A DNA stretch of 64,000 nucleotides, from contig NZ_JBHUMY010000001.1 in NCBI RefSeq assembly GCF_042685365.1, positions 124,001-188,000 of the forward strand, read 5' to 3'. The translations under genes were made by a program, and so were the position numbers. Source of the stretch: Paenibacillus_AP thailandensis (GTDB lineage: Bacteria; Bacillota; Bacilli; Paenibacillales; Paenibacillaceae). The notes under the pieces were generated by a model. That model saw only the letters and a list, made by a program, of their open reading frames with translations. It was not told the origin of the DNA and did not search any database. Each line of letters begins with the position of its first letter. The first letter of the stretch is position 1. Of this stretch, positions 45,577-54,297 are shown piece after piece.

Positions 45577-45813
45577 TTATCCCACCCGCTTGACCATTCT
45601 CGTAAGCTCCTCATAAAAGTATTGGCAAGCGACTTCCTCCATCAAGAAGTCTTTCTCGTTGGTTCTGATCCCTTTCTCATTGTAATACACGAGCCATCGG
45701 TTATTCTTACGTTCCAGACACAGCCGCTCATTATAAAGTCCGCCATCCAAACTGTAACTATCCTCGGGAACGCGTTCTTCCTTCAACCGGAGTCGAAGTT
45801 CTTCTCGGGTCAA
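45577..45813 (-). CDS. small hypothetical protein (78 aa)
   Basis: Begins MTREELRLRLKEERVPEDSYSLDGG and continues LYNERLCLERKNNRWLVYY. The pattern (short helix, LDGGLYNERLCLE, WxVYYNEKG) recalls small proteins found near polymorphic-toxin and immunity genes, but I cannot name the family. The start TTG 45813 has GAGGAA nine bases upstream. The 280 bases upstream to the DUF262 gene contain only its terminator. Confidence 0.6.
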   Translation of the reverse strand: MTREELRLRLKEERVPEDSYSLDGGLYNERLCLERKNNRWLVYYNEKGIRTNEKDFLMEEVACQYFYEELTRMVKRVG

Positions 45814-46022
45814 CTTTATCACTTCCTCGTTACTTTAGCGTTTTCCTGATGATTTCAACAATGTCCAAGAAAATCCTGCTTTGATCGGGAATTTGAGTGG
45901 GATGAGTAGGTAAATCTTAAAGATGATTACCCCTTTGAGGGGGGTTCAAATTTACTAGGAAAATCGCCAATCAGTGTTTCAATTGCGATTTACCAGTCTG
46001 TTTGTCAATGCTTAACTTCAAA

Positions 46023-46064
46023 TAAAAAGAGACACTGCGTGATGAGCATTTGCAATGTCTCTTT
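46023..46064 (-). terminator. terminator of the DUF262 gene
   Basis: AAAGAGACA-TGC (46027-46039) pairs with GCA-TGTCTCTTT (46052-46064), one mismatch, then TTTTATT on the minus strand. Confidence 0.75.
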
Positions 46065-46105
46065 CGTGGTAACAGATCAATCGTTCTTGTATTTCGGATC
46101 AAAAT

Positions 46106-47140
46106 TCAATTGCTCTGAGCAACGGCATTGGCGAAGGATTCCATACTTTGAACCATAAGATCTGTTCGGCGTTGAATAACCTCTTTGTTAGCCGTTTTTC
46201 TACTTAGGGTCTCACCGAACTCAGAGTCCTTGTCGTATTCATCAATCAGGAACTTTTGCGCCCATTGTCCGAACCCTGCCGCGGGCAAATCCATTTCATT
46301 CGCCTTTCTCGCCGTAATAAAAAGCGAAGGGACAACGGATTTCTTCAGGCTCTTAAACATTTTTGATGTCCAATCTTGGAAGCCCTCCATCATATACTCG
46401 GAGAGCTTTTCGATCTCAGCTACAATCTTAGTGTCAATTGGCGATTTCCCGATTTCTCGCATATACAACTTCATATCTTTGCCAGAAAAGGACATGTCCC
46501 GTCCAGAAAGAAGGGCAATGACTTGAACTGCCGTTTTCCGATCAACATAACCCTCTAAATCAGCTTTAGTAAAGTTGACGTTTCTGAACAACGCAGAATC
46601 CGTAATATGTTTCAACACCGAACGATTATCTTCTCCGAGCAAAACCTGAGATTGCTCGATGTCAGATAACGGCTTGGTCTGGTTAACGCGGTAGAAGATT
46701 TCCTCTACATCCTCAAGTGAATATGACTCATCGAAAATTGTAACAGCAAAGCTATACCCCATCACTGCTTGCTGAAGATCTTCCGGCAACCCACTAAACT
46801 TCAAACCTGAAACAGATTGTTCTCCTACCAAAGGAATATCATCGGTCAAAGCGAAGCCATCATCAATGAATAAAAACAAAGTGTTCAAACGCTGGAGACA
46901 ATCAACTGCATAATAAATGTTTTTCGTCTTGCTTCTTGAATTACTTTCGAGACTATCACCATTTTTCCAAACCAACAGATTCGGAATGTAGCCATCGGTC
47001 AAGACAGTGTGCATTAAGAGACTTTGCCAACTACGATCCTTCCGGCGAACGTATCGACGTTGGAAGGGGAGGTCGAAATTGATTTGATTCTTCATCTTGA
47101 CTAATTGATACGTTGTCCACTGAACTGTTGATCTTGCCAA
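46106..47140 (-). CDS. DUF262 domain protein (GmrSD N-terminal-like)
   Basis: The 344 residues match the DUF262/ParB-like nuclease fold of GmrS-type modification-dependent restriction enzymes: FDLPFQRRYVRR near residue 22-33, the signature position YAVDCLQRLNTL (usually DGQQR) near 80, and EIFYRVNQTKPLS (FxRxN-type) near 150. The usual DUF1524 (HNH) partner is absent, and the DGQQR motif reads DCLQR, so nucleotide-dependent nuclease activity is doubtful. The start TTG 47140 has AAAGGTGGG seven bases upstream. Confidence 0.75.
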   Translation of the reverse strand: MARSTVQWTTYQLVKMKNQINFDLPFQRRYVRRKDRSWQSLLMHTVLTDGYIPNLLVWKNGDSLESNSRSKTKNIYYAVDCLQRLNTLFLFIDDGFALTDDIPLVGEQSVSGLKFSGLPEDLQQAVMGYSFAVTIFDESYSLEDVEEIFYRVNQTKPLSDIEQSQVLLGEDNRSVLKHITDSALFRNVNFTKADLEGYVDRKTAVQVIALLSGRDMSFSGKDMKLYMREIGKSPIDTKIVAEIEKLSEYMMEGFQDWTSKMFKSLKKSVVPSLFITARKANEMDLPAAGFGQWAQKFLIDEYDKDSEFGETLSRKTANKEVIQRRTDLMVQSMESFANAVAQSN

Positions 47141-47251
47141 AATTATCCCACCTTTGAGAGGAACTTTAATCAAAAGACTCTTTTTATTTTACCACTTAAT
47201 CCGAGCTATCGTATATTGCGTCAATAGCCACCCAAACGGGAGATCGAGAAA

Positions 47252-47572
47252 TTAAATAGAATGATACGCTTTGTAGAAGCTGATCCCTTGCTTGACCCCA
47301 CTGAAAAACATAAACTCCTTAACGAATAATGACTTCCTGTCCATCACTTCCTGCAGGGCAGTTAATAGTTCAAGCTGGTCATCAGACAAGGATATTTTCA
47401 GATCTGCTATAAGCTGCTGCTCAAGATTTCGATCTTCCTCAGGTACGTCTTTTTCCCGATTGGCTAAAACGATCAACCTCATCTCATTTGAAAGTGCCGA
47501 ACCAATACAAGCAGGTAAACCGATGTCCTCCGTCAAGGTCTTCTGAGTTACATTCCGATAGCGACATTCCAA
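47252..47572 (-). CDS. hypothetical protein, paralogue of the next gene upstream (106 aa)
   Basis: The C-terminal half (LSDDQLELLTALQEVMDRK ... FMFFSGVKQGISFYKAYHS) resembles that of the neighbouring 122-aa protein: a helix, a short loop and an F/Y-xxG-xxxG-xxF pattern. The family is not known to me; small helical proteins of this type occur in Firmicutes accessory regions. The start TTG 47572 has AAGGAGG nine bases upstream, which avoids overlap with the preceding gene. Confidence 0.6.
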   Translation of the reverse strand: MECRYRNVTQKTLTEDIGLPACIGSALSNEMRLIVLANREKDVPEEDRNLEQQLIADLKISLSDDQLELLTALQEVMDRKSLFVKEFMFFSGVKQGISFYKAYHSI

Positions 47573-47588
47573 GAAGAATACCCTCCTT

Positions 47589-47957
47589 TTAACCAATGCT
47601 CTCGCATTGCTTGGCAAACTTGATCCCGATCCTGGCTCCGGCTAAGTAAACCCCTTCATACCTTCGAGACATGTTGTCCTGATTCACCTTGCGCCAGATC
47701 TCCAGTTGCTCGAATTGGGATGCAGTAAAGCTGTCTTTTAACTGCTTCATAATCTCCGACTGATGTCCATCCAGATGGACAAATTCATCGGTAGACTGGG
47801 CATCAAGCTCAATATATCGACTATCCTCAAGGGACTGCCTGATTAATGAAGGCAATTCGTCTGGATTTTGAGCTTCTTTGGATGGCGACCAAGGCAAAGA
47901 ATCAGGACTATTCAGAGCAGATACGTGACCGGCTTTTGGGAAACCATTTTCGTGCAA
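47589..47957 (-). CDS. hypothetical protein, paralogue of the next gene downstream (122 aa)
   Basis: The N-terminal half is polar and Ser/Pro-rich, probably disordered. The C-terminal half (FTASQFEQLEIWRKVNQDN ... EGVYLAGARIGIKFAKQCES) shares its pattern with the downstream 106-aa protein, 16 bases away. The start is TTG at 47957, with AAAGGAGGGG upstream. Function unknown. Confidence 0.6.
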   Translation of the reverse strand: MHENGFPKAGHVSALNSPDSLPWSPSKEAQNPDELPSLIRQSLEDSRYIELDAQSTDEFVHLDGHQSEIMKQLKDSFTASQFEQLEIWRKVNQDNMSRRYEGVYLAGARIGIKFAKQCESIG

Positions 47958-48057
47958 TTTTAACCCCTCCTTTGCAATTGTGCTTGTAAGTTACCGTAAT
48001 TGCTTGGAAATTGCAAGGAACTTCAAGGATGATCGAGAAGGCGAGAAGGGGGAGGGC

Positions 48058-48101
48058 AAAAGAAAAGCCGTTCGATACCCCTGATTAGGTAAAGAACGGC
48101 T
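48058..48101 (-). terminator. terminator of the 119-aa gene
   Basis: AGCCGTTC (48066-48073) pairs with GAACGGCT (48094-48101), then TTTCTTTT on the minus strand. The loop contains a copy of the GGGGTAT heptamer. Confidence 0.75.
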
Positions 48102-48110
48102 TCGATTGGA

Positions 48111-48470
48111 TTAACGAGATGCTTGCTCTTTGATGTACTTTACCAGCGCGGCGGGCGGTTGCTTCATCATTTCAAGAAGCTCTTTCAACTTCGTAAGGGA
48201 GGTCGGGTTAACCCACGCCAACTGCTCACCATCAATATCATTTAGAATGGTGACATTAAACTTATCACCTTCATCTTGATGATCAATGCAAACATCAAGG
48301 TCACCCTTTTCAAAACGAATGCTTGTGTAGAAGCCAGAACTCTTTGTATAGCTGCCATACTGTCCGTTGTGATATCCGTTGAAAACTGGATTGATGTAGT
48401 TCTCCCTCGCCAAGTCCGATACCCATTTGTTTACCAGCAAAAGGACATCTTCCGATGAAAGTTGAATCAT
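48111..48470 (-). CDS. hypothetical protein (119 aa)
   Basis: I do not recognise this protein. A helical N-terminus (SSEDVLLLVNKWVSDLARE) is followed by beta strands (YTSIRFEKGDLDVCIDHQ) and a C-terminal helix (KLKELLEMMKQPPAALVKYI). The start ATG 48470 has AGGAGG seven bases upstream; the longer frame has none. It has its own terminator. Confidence 0.6.
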   Translation of the reverse strand: MIQLSSEDVLLLVNKWVSDLARENYINPVFNGYHNGQYGSYTKSSGFYTSIRFEKGDLDVCIDHQDEGDKFNVTILNDIDGEQLAWVNPTSLTKLKELLEMMKQPPAALVKYIKEQASR

Positions 48471-48591
48471 GTGATCGCCTCCTGATTTTTCGATATACCA
48501 ATGTAAATCAGATGGCGATTCGGATGCAAAACGTAAACGGGTTGATCCTTTCAACTAGAAAGACAACTAACTCATTTCGTCTCGATAAGTG

Positions 48592-48755
48592 TTATTTGAT
48601 AAACACGATATAGACCATGTCCATCGTCAACGGTTGATCTTCCTCATAAAACGTGATCTTGTCCTTCAGATCAGCCGATAAATTCTTGATAAGGTGCTGC
48701 GCGGCGGATAAAGTATCCTCGGAAAAATGGTAGGTACAAAAATTTAGCGCATCTA
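48592..48755 (-). pseudogene. possible N-terminally truncated ORF (about 53 codons)
   Basis: Between the 119-aa and 170-aa genes the minus strand reads open after a TAG as VDALNFCTYHFSEDTLSAAQ and ends FYEEDQPLTMDMVYIVFIK with TAA at 48592. Composition looks coding, but no start codon exists before an internal ATG near the end. It could be a decayed gene. Confidence 0.35.
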
Positions 48756-48779
48756 CAAGCTATACCCCTGCGATTCTTA

Positions 48780-49292
48780 CTACTTACTTGGGATGACGAT
48801 ATAGGGTGAACTCTTGATGTAAGGCGAAGATTTACCCTTCCGCTTTTGGACTTTTTTTAATAGGATCTCCGGCAGATCGTAATGATTCATTACAGATTTC
48901 TTGATTTGACGGAAATCTGATAAAGAAGCTCGGACTGTTTCAAGATCTTCGGCTTCCATCAAGCGGTTTACTACATCTCCAAGCAAAGTAGAACAGGCTT
49001 TTGAAGCATAATGAATATTACCTGCAACTGTTGCAGGAGGAACCTTAAAATAACTTGCGACTTTCCTATGATTCAAGTTTCCTTCGGTTAAATAATAGTT
49101 AAGTCGATCACCGACATTGCTACTCGATTGATGATGAACTGAAGTCGCATATTCTTTGGCGAAGTCAAAGACTTCTTCAATTGAAATAATCTTCTCCCGA
49201 ATCAGTTCCAATTCCAATGGCACCCGTCTTAAATGCTTTTCAGCATTCAATAAACCAAGTTCCCTTTTCAGTTCCTTAAAGATGTTTGCCAC
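48780..49292 (-). CDS. hypothetical protein with a possible helix-turn-helix (170 aa)
   Basis: I do not recognise the family. The segment NLNHRKVASYFKVPPATVAG (about residues 83-102) looks like a helix-turn-helix, so DNA binding is plausible. The C-terminus ends in a short repeat, SSPYIKSSPYIVIPSK. The start GTG 49292 has AAAGGGAGG eight bases upstream. The 200 bases before the next upstream gene show nothing. Confidence 0.6.
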   Translation of the reverse strand: MANIFKELKRELGLLNAEKHLRRVPLELELIREKIISIEEVFDFAKEYATSVHHQSSSNVGDRLNYYLTEGNLNHRKVASYFKVPPATVAGNIHYASKACSTLLGDVVNRLMEAEDLETVRASLSDFRQIKKSVMNHYDLPEILLKKVQKRKGKSSPYIKSSPYIVIPSK

Positions 49293-49491
49293 AATTAACG
49301 CCTCCCTTTCCAAATAATAAGGGATGGAGTCACTCATCCACTTATAGAACAATTTTTACTACTACAATTTTGTAAATTGTATCAGCGAAATTATCCAAAA
49401 AATAAACACAGTCAAACCCCTTAACCACTCATGATAGAGTAATTTGGGATTGTGATTGGAGTGTTGTGAGTAGGAGAATGTGACAAACATA

Positions 49492-50685
49492 TCATCTTTC
49501 TAAACGACCCTTGTGACGGAATTCTTTAAGCATCTGATTTAAGACTTTCCCCGTTTTCAAGCGGATCACGATTTGCTCCTGTTGACGTTTGGTGTTGGAC
49601 TCGATCCATGAATACTCGCCATCAAGGGCTGCTAATCTATTCAGAAACTCGTCTTTCTGTAGGTGGACGTACTCAAGAAAAGCCTCCTTCTCCAGCGTAT
49701 CCTCAAATAACAGAACGACTTCGAAAAATCTTCGCCGCGCATACCCCTGTTCGTGGTTATCTTCATCGTATAGGAACTCGTTCAACTTGTAGTGAGGACT
49801 GCCCTTGATAAAATACTTGAAGGCGTAGTCGGGATGGATCTTGAACTCCCCGAAAAAGAGATAACCCCATTCAGGAACAGGTGTGGTGTAGCGACCGCTA
49901 TCAAGCAAAGCCACCTGTCTACCATATAGCTGCGTTCCGAAATACTTGATGTTCAGCATCTGATACATTGTTGATTCATTATACATTGCATACGCATAAA
50001 ATTCGGGTAACAATTCTGGTCCTTCATCATCATCCTCAAGTGTGATCGTAAACTCGGGATTGTAGATGTTGTAATAGACATATTCATCGTTTTTCCATTC
50101 GTCCTTGTTCTCAAGGCGCTTCATGATCTGCTCGAAAGGGGATCTGGTCAGTAAAAAACGTTTCTTCCAGAGGTATTCGATGTTGTTGACGTCCGCGCTC
50201 TTATCAATGTCGGTATTGGTGTCTCCGACTCGGGTGTAGATGTAGTTGGCACGAACCTTTCTGCCGTTGTCGGAGAAGTCCTCGGTTAAAAAATAAGGTG
50301 TGTCGGTGCTATTTTTGACGATCAGAACATCGACTTCGTGACCGTCAAGAAATAACGTCCGCATCTCGACTCGGGGTCGGTTTCCCGAGACAAACTTCTT
50401 AGATTTTAGGAAGTCGATCATTTGCTGTTGATTTCTACGGTTTTCGTCATGCTCGACCCCGACAATATTGAAAGTGCCATCCGCGATACCGAAGATGATG
50501 TAGGCGTCCCTGTCTACTCGGTTGTTTGCCATACAGATGATGTCGTGTAACAAGTTGGCTTTATTGGAATGGTGCTTCTCCTTGAAGTCCCAATAATCAT
50601 CTTCGCGTTTGGAAAGGATCAGAGCCTTTATTTCGTCTTCTAAGTCGATACCCCGCAAGATTGTCACCGTCCTTAACTGACTCAC
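49492..50685 (-). CDS. AlbA_2/Schlafen-type putative DNA-binding protein (397 aa)
   Basis: The N-terminal domain (about 15-150) shows the AlbA_2 pattern: EDDYWDFKEKHHSNKANLLHDIICMANNRVDRDAYIIFGIADG. It is related to but not close to the 366-aa protein at 44.4 kb. The C-terminal half ends in a coiled coil (SNTKRQQEQIVIRLKTGK). In defence loci such proteins can be transcription- or nucleic-acid-acting effectors. It lies 134 bases after hsdS. A TTG at 50658 with AAGGACGG is an alternative start. Confidence 0.75.
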   Translation of the reverse strand: MSQLRTVTILRGIDLEDEIKALILSKREDDYWDFKEKHHSNKANLLHDIICMANNRVDRDAYIIFGIADGTFNIVGVEHDENRRNQQQMIDFLKSKKFVSGNRPRVEMRTLFLDGHEVDVLIVKNSTDTPYFLTEDFSDNGRKVRANYIYTRVGDTNTDIDKSADVNNIEYLWKKRFLLTRSPFEQIMKRLENKDEWKNDEYVYYNIYNPEFTITLEDDDEGPELLPEFYAYAMYNESTMYQMLNIKYFGTQLYGRQVALLDSGRYTTPVPEWGYLFFGEFKIHPDYAFKYFIKGSPHYKLNEFLYDEDNHEQGYARRRFFEVVLLFEDTLEKEAFLEYVHLQKDEFLNRLAALDGEYSWIESNTKRQQEQIVIRLKTGKVLNQMLKEFRHKGRLER

Positions 50686-50700
50686 ATTCGCCTAAATTAT

Positions 50701-50724
50701 AACAAAAACCGGCATTGTGCCGGT
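50701..50724 (-). terminator. terminator after hsdS
   Basis: ACCGGCA/TGCCGGT (50708-50724), then TTTTGTT on the minus strand. It is nearly the same as the hairpin at 57218-57242. Confidence 0.75.
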
Positions 50725-50818
50725 TAATAGATCCCTATCTGCCAATCAACAAATATCATGCCTAGGATCGCAAAGAAGAATAATAGTGGGGAAGTGCAAT
50801 AACTCCCCCCAATTTGTA

Positions 50819-52039
50819 TTAAATAAACATCTGACTCATAAAACCTTTTTTCATTACTTCAAGCTCAATCTTTTTCATTCTAAGCAGTTCTATTTTCCTC
50901 GATAACTTATAGAGGAAACTGGATATCTTTTGTTGCTCCTTGATGTAAGGTAACGGTACTTCCAAACTTGCTAATGCTGGCTTAGACAGTCCAAAGACTG
51001 ATACCCCATTTGCATTTACATTGATAAACTTCCTGTATTCAACAGTTTGAGTAAAGAAGTGCAAAAACAACGGGTCAAGGCGGCTATCAGGTCTAAAACA
51101 ATGGGTATGTAGTCCTCCAATTATTTTCCTATTGTCCACCTCAAGAAGAACAACACTCTTACCAAGATCGGAAGTGTCTTCGGATGCATCAGCAAATACT
51201 ACATCTCCGTCTTCAAGAAGTGTGTATGTTGTTTCAGTATCAACACTTAATGACGGAAGCTCCGTCTTTGAAGTAATCACTCCCGAGAATTTAGAGTGAA
51301 TATCACCGTAATGAACATGTTGATATTCCCCTTCTCCCTCAACACTGCGTGAAAAACTGTAATTTCTAATAAACGAACCTAATTCCTCTAAGACCGATGA
51401 ATCCCATTCAGGAAATTCCTGCCCATTCTCATCCTTGAACCGAAGCTCCTGTGAGAAAATCTTCTGGAGCATGCCTTTCTTGAACAACTCCAGCTGTTCG
51501 ATCTTCTCCTGTTGCTTCACGATCTTTTGATCGAGAAGGGAGAAAAAGGACGCGATTTTTTGTTGTTCTAATATAGAAGGAACAAAAACCTCAATTTCCG
51601 ATAGATCTGCACTGTTTATCGCAGGGTAATTTGAACCTGTACATCGTATTAAAACCTGTTTTTCAAATCTGCTTGAATAAAGTAAGTGATATATAAATTC
51701 ACTTGATTTTTCATTACGTAATTGAGCAAATCCTGTGGATGCAACGACTGGAAGGTCAAAAACATCTTTAAAGATATAATGATTCTTTTGATAAGGTCTA
51801 ACAGTTTGAAATAGAACATCTTTCTCTCTTAAAAGTCTTTGTGCCCGGCTTGGAGCATCCTCTTTTCTGATAACATTTATTTCATATAATTGCCCCGATT
51901 CAACACTTTCAAGGTCTATATATACAAACTCGTTAGGGATAGGATCACTTTTAGGGTTTATCTCACATAGCGACCCCAGTTCCACTGGATTCCAAGGGTC
52001 AGTGAAACTATTGAAACGCAGATTAGGACTCCTACTCAT
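50819..52039 (-). CDS. hsdS: type I restriction-modification specificity subunit HsdS
   Basis: HsdS chooses the bipartite target. The 406 residues show two target-recognition domains (about 15-165 and 205-375), each followed by a conserved helix (QQKIASFFSLLDQKIVKQQEKIEQLELFKKG and QQKISSFLYKLSRKIELLRMKK). The start overlaps the hsdM stop by eight bases. Confidence 0.95.
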   Translation of the reverse strand: MSRSPNLRFNSFTDPWNPVELGSLCEINPKSDPIPNEFVYIDLESVESGQLYEINVIRKEDAPSRAQRLLREKDVLFQTVRPYQKNHYIFKDVFDLPVVASTGFAQLRNEKSSEFIYHLLYSSRFEKQVLIRCTGSNYPAINSADLSEIEVFVPSILEQQKIASFFSLLDQKIVKQQEKIEQLELFKKGMLQKIFSQELRFKDENGQEFPEWDSSVLEELGSFIRNYSFSRSVEGEGEYQHVHYGDIHSKFSGVITSKTELPSLSVDTETTYTLLEDGDVVFADASEDTSDLGKSVVLLEVDNRKIIGGLHTHCFRPDSRLDPLFLHFFTQTVEYRKFINVNANGVSVFGLSKPALASLEVPLPYIKEQQKISSFLYKLSRKIELLRMKKIELEVMKKGFMSQMFI

Positions 52040-53597
52040 TGACTCTGACCCCCAACTCTTTAAAATACTTTTCCAACTCTTGATCTATACTCGAAATCTC
52101 ATCGTCAATTTCCTTTAATCGAGTTTGAATGGCTTGAATATCTATCGCTTCTTCTTCCTCAAACGTATCAACATAGCGAGGAATGTTCAGGTTGAAATCA
52201 TTCGACCTAACTTCGTCTAGACTAGCGGCATATGAATACTTCTCAATGGTCTGCCGTGTCTTATAGGTTTCAACGATCTTCTCCACATCTGCATCTCGAA
52301 GACGATTTTGGTTCTTCCCTTTCTCGAAATCGTTGGAAGCATCGATAAACAGAATGTTGTCATTCGCTTCTCGGCACTTTTTGAACACAAGGATACACGT
52401 TGGGATCGTTGTCCCAAAGAAGATGTTGGCTGGTAAGCCGATAACAGCATCCAAGTAGTTCTTTTCTTCGATTAGGTACTTACGAATAACCCCTTCTGCC
52501 GCGCCGCGGAACAATACCCCGTGGGGAAGAACCACTGCCATTGTTCCATTATCATCAAGGTGATGAATCATATGTTGCACAAATGCGAAATCCGCTTTGG
52601 ATGCTGGAGCCAGTTTACCGTAGGCACTGAATCGCTCGTCCTGCAGGAACTTCTCATCTGCACTCCATTTAGCAGAGTAGGGGGGATTGGCTACTACGGC
52701 TTCGAAGCGCATATCAAGATGCCGCGGCTCCTCTAAACTATCGGCATTCTGAATATCGAAGTTATGATAAGATACATCATGCAAGAGCATGTTCATACGA
52801 GCCAAGTTGTACGTAGTGGACGTTTTCTCCTGTCCATAAAACTTCCGCACTTTTGCTTCCTTGTTAACCCGCAAAAGCAACGATCCCGAACCGCAGGTAG
52901 GGTCATAGACATTTCTTAAATTCTGCTTACCTAGTGTCACTATTTTGGCAATGATTTTTGAAACTTGCGGTGGGGTGTAGAATTCGCCAGCTTTTTTACC
53001 CGCGTGAGCTGCAAACTGACCAATTAAATACTCATATGCATCCCCTAAAATATCAATATCCGCATCATCATGTGTGAAAGGTATGCTATTGATATTAACC
53101 ATTACTTTTGCAATAACTTTGGAACGAGACTTCACATCACGACCCAATTTTGAAGATGATAAGTCCATATCTTCAAACAGATTACGGAATTCTTCCTGGC
53201 TTTCCGCTCCTAATGTTGATTCAGTTACAGCAGTGACTGCTTTCTGTAACATTTCAATATCGAACTTACCTTGTTCTCCCTTAGCAATTTCCTCAATCAT
53301 GCTTGAAAACAGATAGTCGGGTTCGATAACGTAACCAATCTCCCGAATAAGTTGATCCTTTAATCCTTCACGATAAGCTTGATCCTTCCAAGCATCTTTA
53401 TAAGAAATGTTATCTTCCTCGAGCAATTTGTTAGCCCGATCCTCCGTTTTCTCTGATAAGAAGCGATAAAAGATCAAACCGAGAATATAGTCCTTAAACT
53501 CGTAAGCTTCAAGTTGACCCCGAAGGTCGTTCGCCATATCCCAAAGCTTCTTATGTAATTCGCCCTGTTGATAACGCTGTAACTCAGTCGTTGTCAT
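52032..53597 (-). CDS. hsdM: type I restriction-modification DNA methyltransferase subunit HsdM
   Basis: HsdM is an N6-adenine methyltransferase of 521 residues: a helical N-terminal domain (GELHKKLWDMANDLRGQLEA), the SAM motif VYDPTCGSGSLLL and the catalytic NPPYSAKW. The start ATG 53597 has AAAGGAGGAGG and overlaps the stop of the preceding small S-like gene (ATGA), so the frame's 20 extra N-terminal codons are not used. Confidence 0.96.
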   Translation of the reverse strand: MTTTELQRYQQGELHKKLWDMANDLRGQLEAYEFKDYILGLIFYRFLSEKTEDRANKLLEEDNISYKDAWKDQAYREGLKDQLIREIGYVIEPDYLFSSMIEEIAKGEQGKFDIEMLQKAVTAVTESTLGAESQEEFRNLFEDMDLSSSKLGRDVKSRSKVIAKVMVNINSIPFTHDDADIDILGDAYEYLIGQFAAHAGKKAGEFYTPPQVSKIIAKIVTLGKQNLRNVYDPTCGSGSLLLRVNKEAKVRKFYGQEKTSTTYNLARMNMLLHDVSYHNFDIQNADSLEEPRHLDMRFEAVVANPPYSAKWSADEKFLQDERFSAYGKLAPASKADFAFVQHMIHHLDDNGTMAVVLPHGVLFRGAAEGVIRKYLIEEKNYLDAVIGLPANIFFGTTIPTCILVFKKCREANDNILFIDASNDFEKGKNQNRLRDADVEKIVETYKTRQTIEKYSYAASLDEVRSNDFNLNIPRYVDTFEEEEAIDIQAIQTRLKEIDDEISSIDQELEKYFKELGVRVNE

Positions 53598-54223
53598 CTG
53601 CTTACCTCCTCCTTTAGATACCCCATTAATATTTGCTTGATATACTGCTGTTCCCATACGATTCTCTCCTGAAGTAGACGATTTTTTCGATGTAATAATC
53701 TGTGGACGCTACCAATCTTCACTTGATCGTCCATAGGTGGCAAAATAATTTCCAAAGTCCTAAGCATTTGAATAGATAAGGATGTGACGCTCGTTCCTTG
53801 AGTAGCAATCTTCAACTGTTTGCGACAATCTGGATGCTCATTGATAAACCACTCTAGGTAGTCAGGATGTAATTCACTTGTAGGCTCGATGATGGCAAAG
53901 TTAGAGGGGATCAGCTTACCTGCATGCTCCTGTTGCAATGCCACTGCTCGTTGTCCAGTCAAGCTAATTAAGACTAACCCCTCTTTGGCGAGCGGTAAAG
54001 ACCCCAAACGATGTTGATCTACAAGAACATCTTGCTGATTTTCTGATGATGTGGGATCGGGACTTAACCACTCATTCATTTCCTTCATCGTGTAGACCGG
54101 AAGCTTAACTGCATCCATTGAAGGTGATGTCTGGATACGCGCTAAAAATGCTCCTTGCACAACTGATGCACATTGTTCTAAATACAAACCAGCCCTCCCC
54201 TTTGCTATTTCGTTAAATAGCAT
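53594..54223 (-). CDS. single-TRD HsdS-like protein (209 aa)
   Basis: It resembles one half of a type I specificity subunit: a target-recognition-type region (residues about 1-150, with GKLIPSNFAIIEP and LHPDYLEWFINEH) and a conserved C-terminal helix (IGSVHRLLHRKNRLLQERI). A full HsdS with two TRDs is present at the other end of the operon, so this is an extra half-subunit, translationally coupled to hsdM. It may modify target choice or complex assembly. No HsdS N-terminal repeat is visible. Confidence 0.75.
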   Translation of the reverse strand: MLFNEIAKGRAGLYLEQCASVVQGAFLARIQTSPSMDAVKLPVYTMKEMNEWLSPDPTSSENQQDVLVDQHRLGSLPLAKEGLVLISLTGQRAVALQQEHAGKLIPSNFAIIEPTSELHPDYLEWFINEHPDCRKQLKIATQGTSVTSLSIQMLRTLEIILPPMDDQVKIGSVHRLLHRKNRLLQERIVWEQQYIKQILMGYLKEEVSR

Positions 54224-54247
54224 TCATTTCAACATCTCCATCATAAT

Positions 54248-54281
54248 AAAAAACAGCAGAAAAGGCAATCCCTTTCCTGCT
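54248..54281 (-). terminator. terminator between hsdR and the S-like gene
   Basis: AGCAGAAAAGG (54255-54265) pairs with CCTTTCCTGCT (54271-54281), one mismatch, then TTTTTTATT on the minus strand. It implies that hsdR and hsdS'-M-S are at least partly transcribed apart. Confidence 0.7.
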
Positions 54282-54297
54282 ATTTTTATAAATAGCA

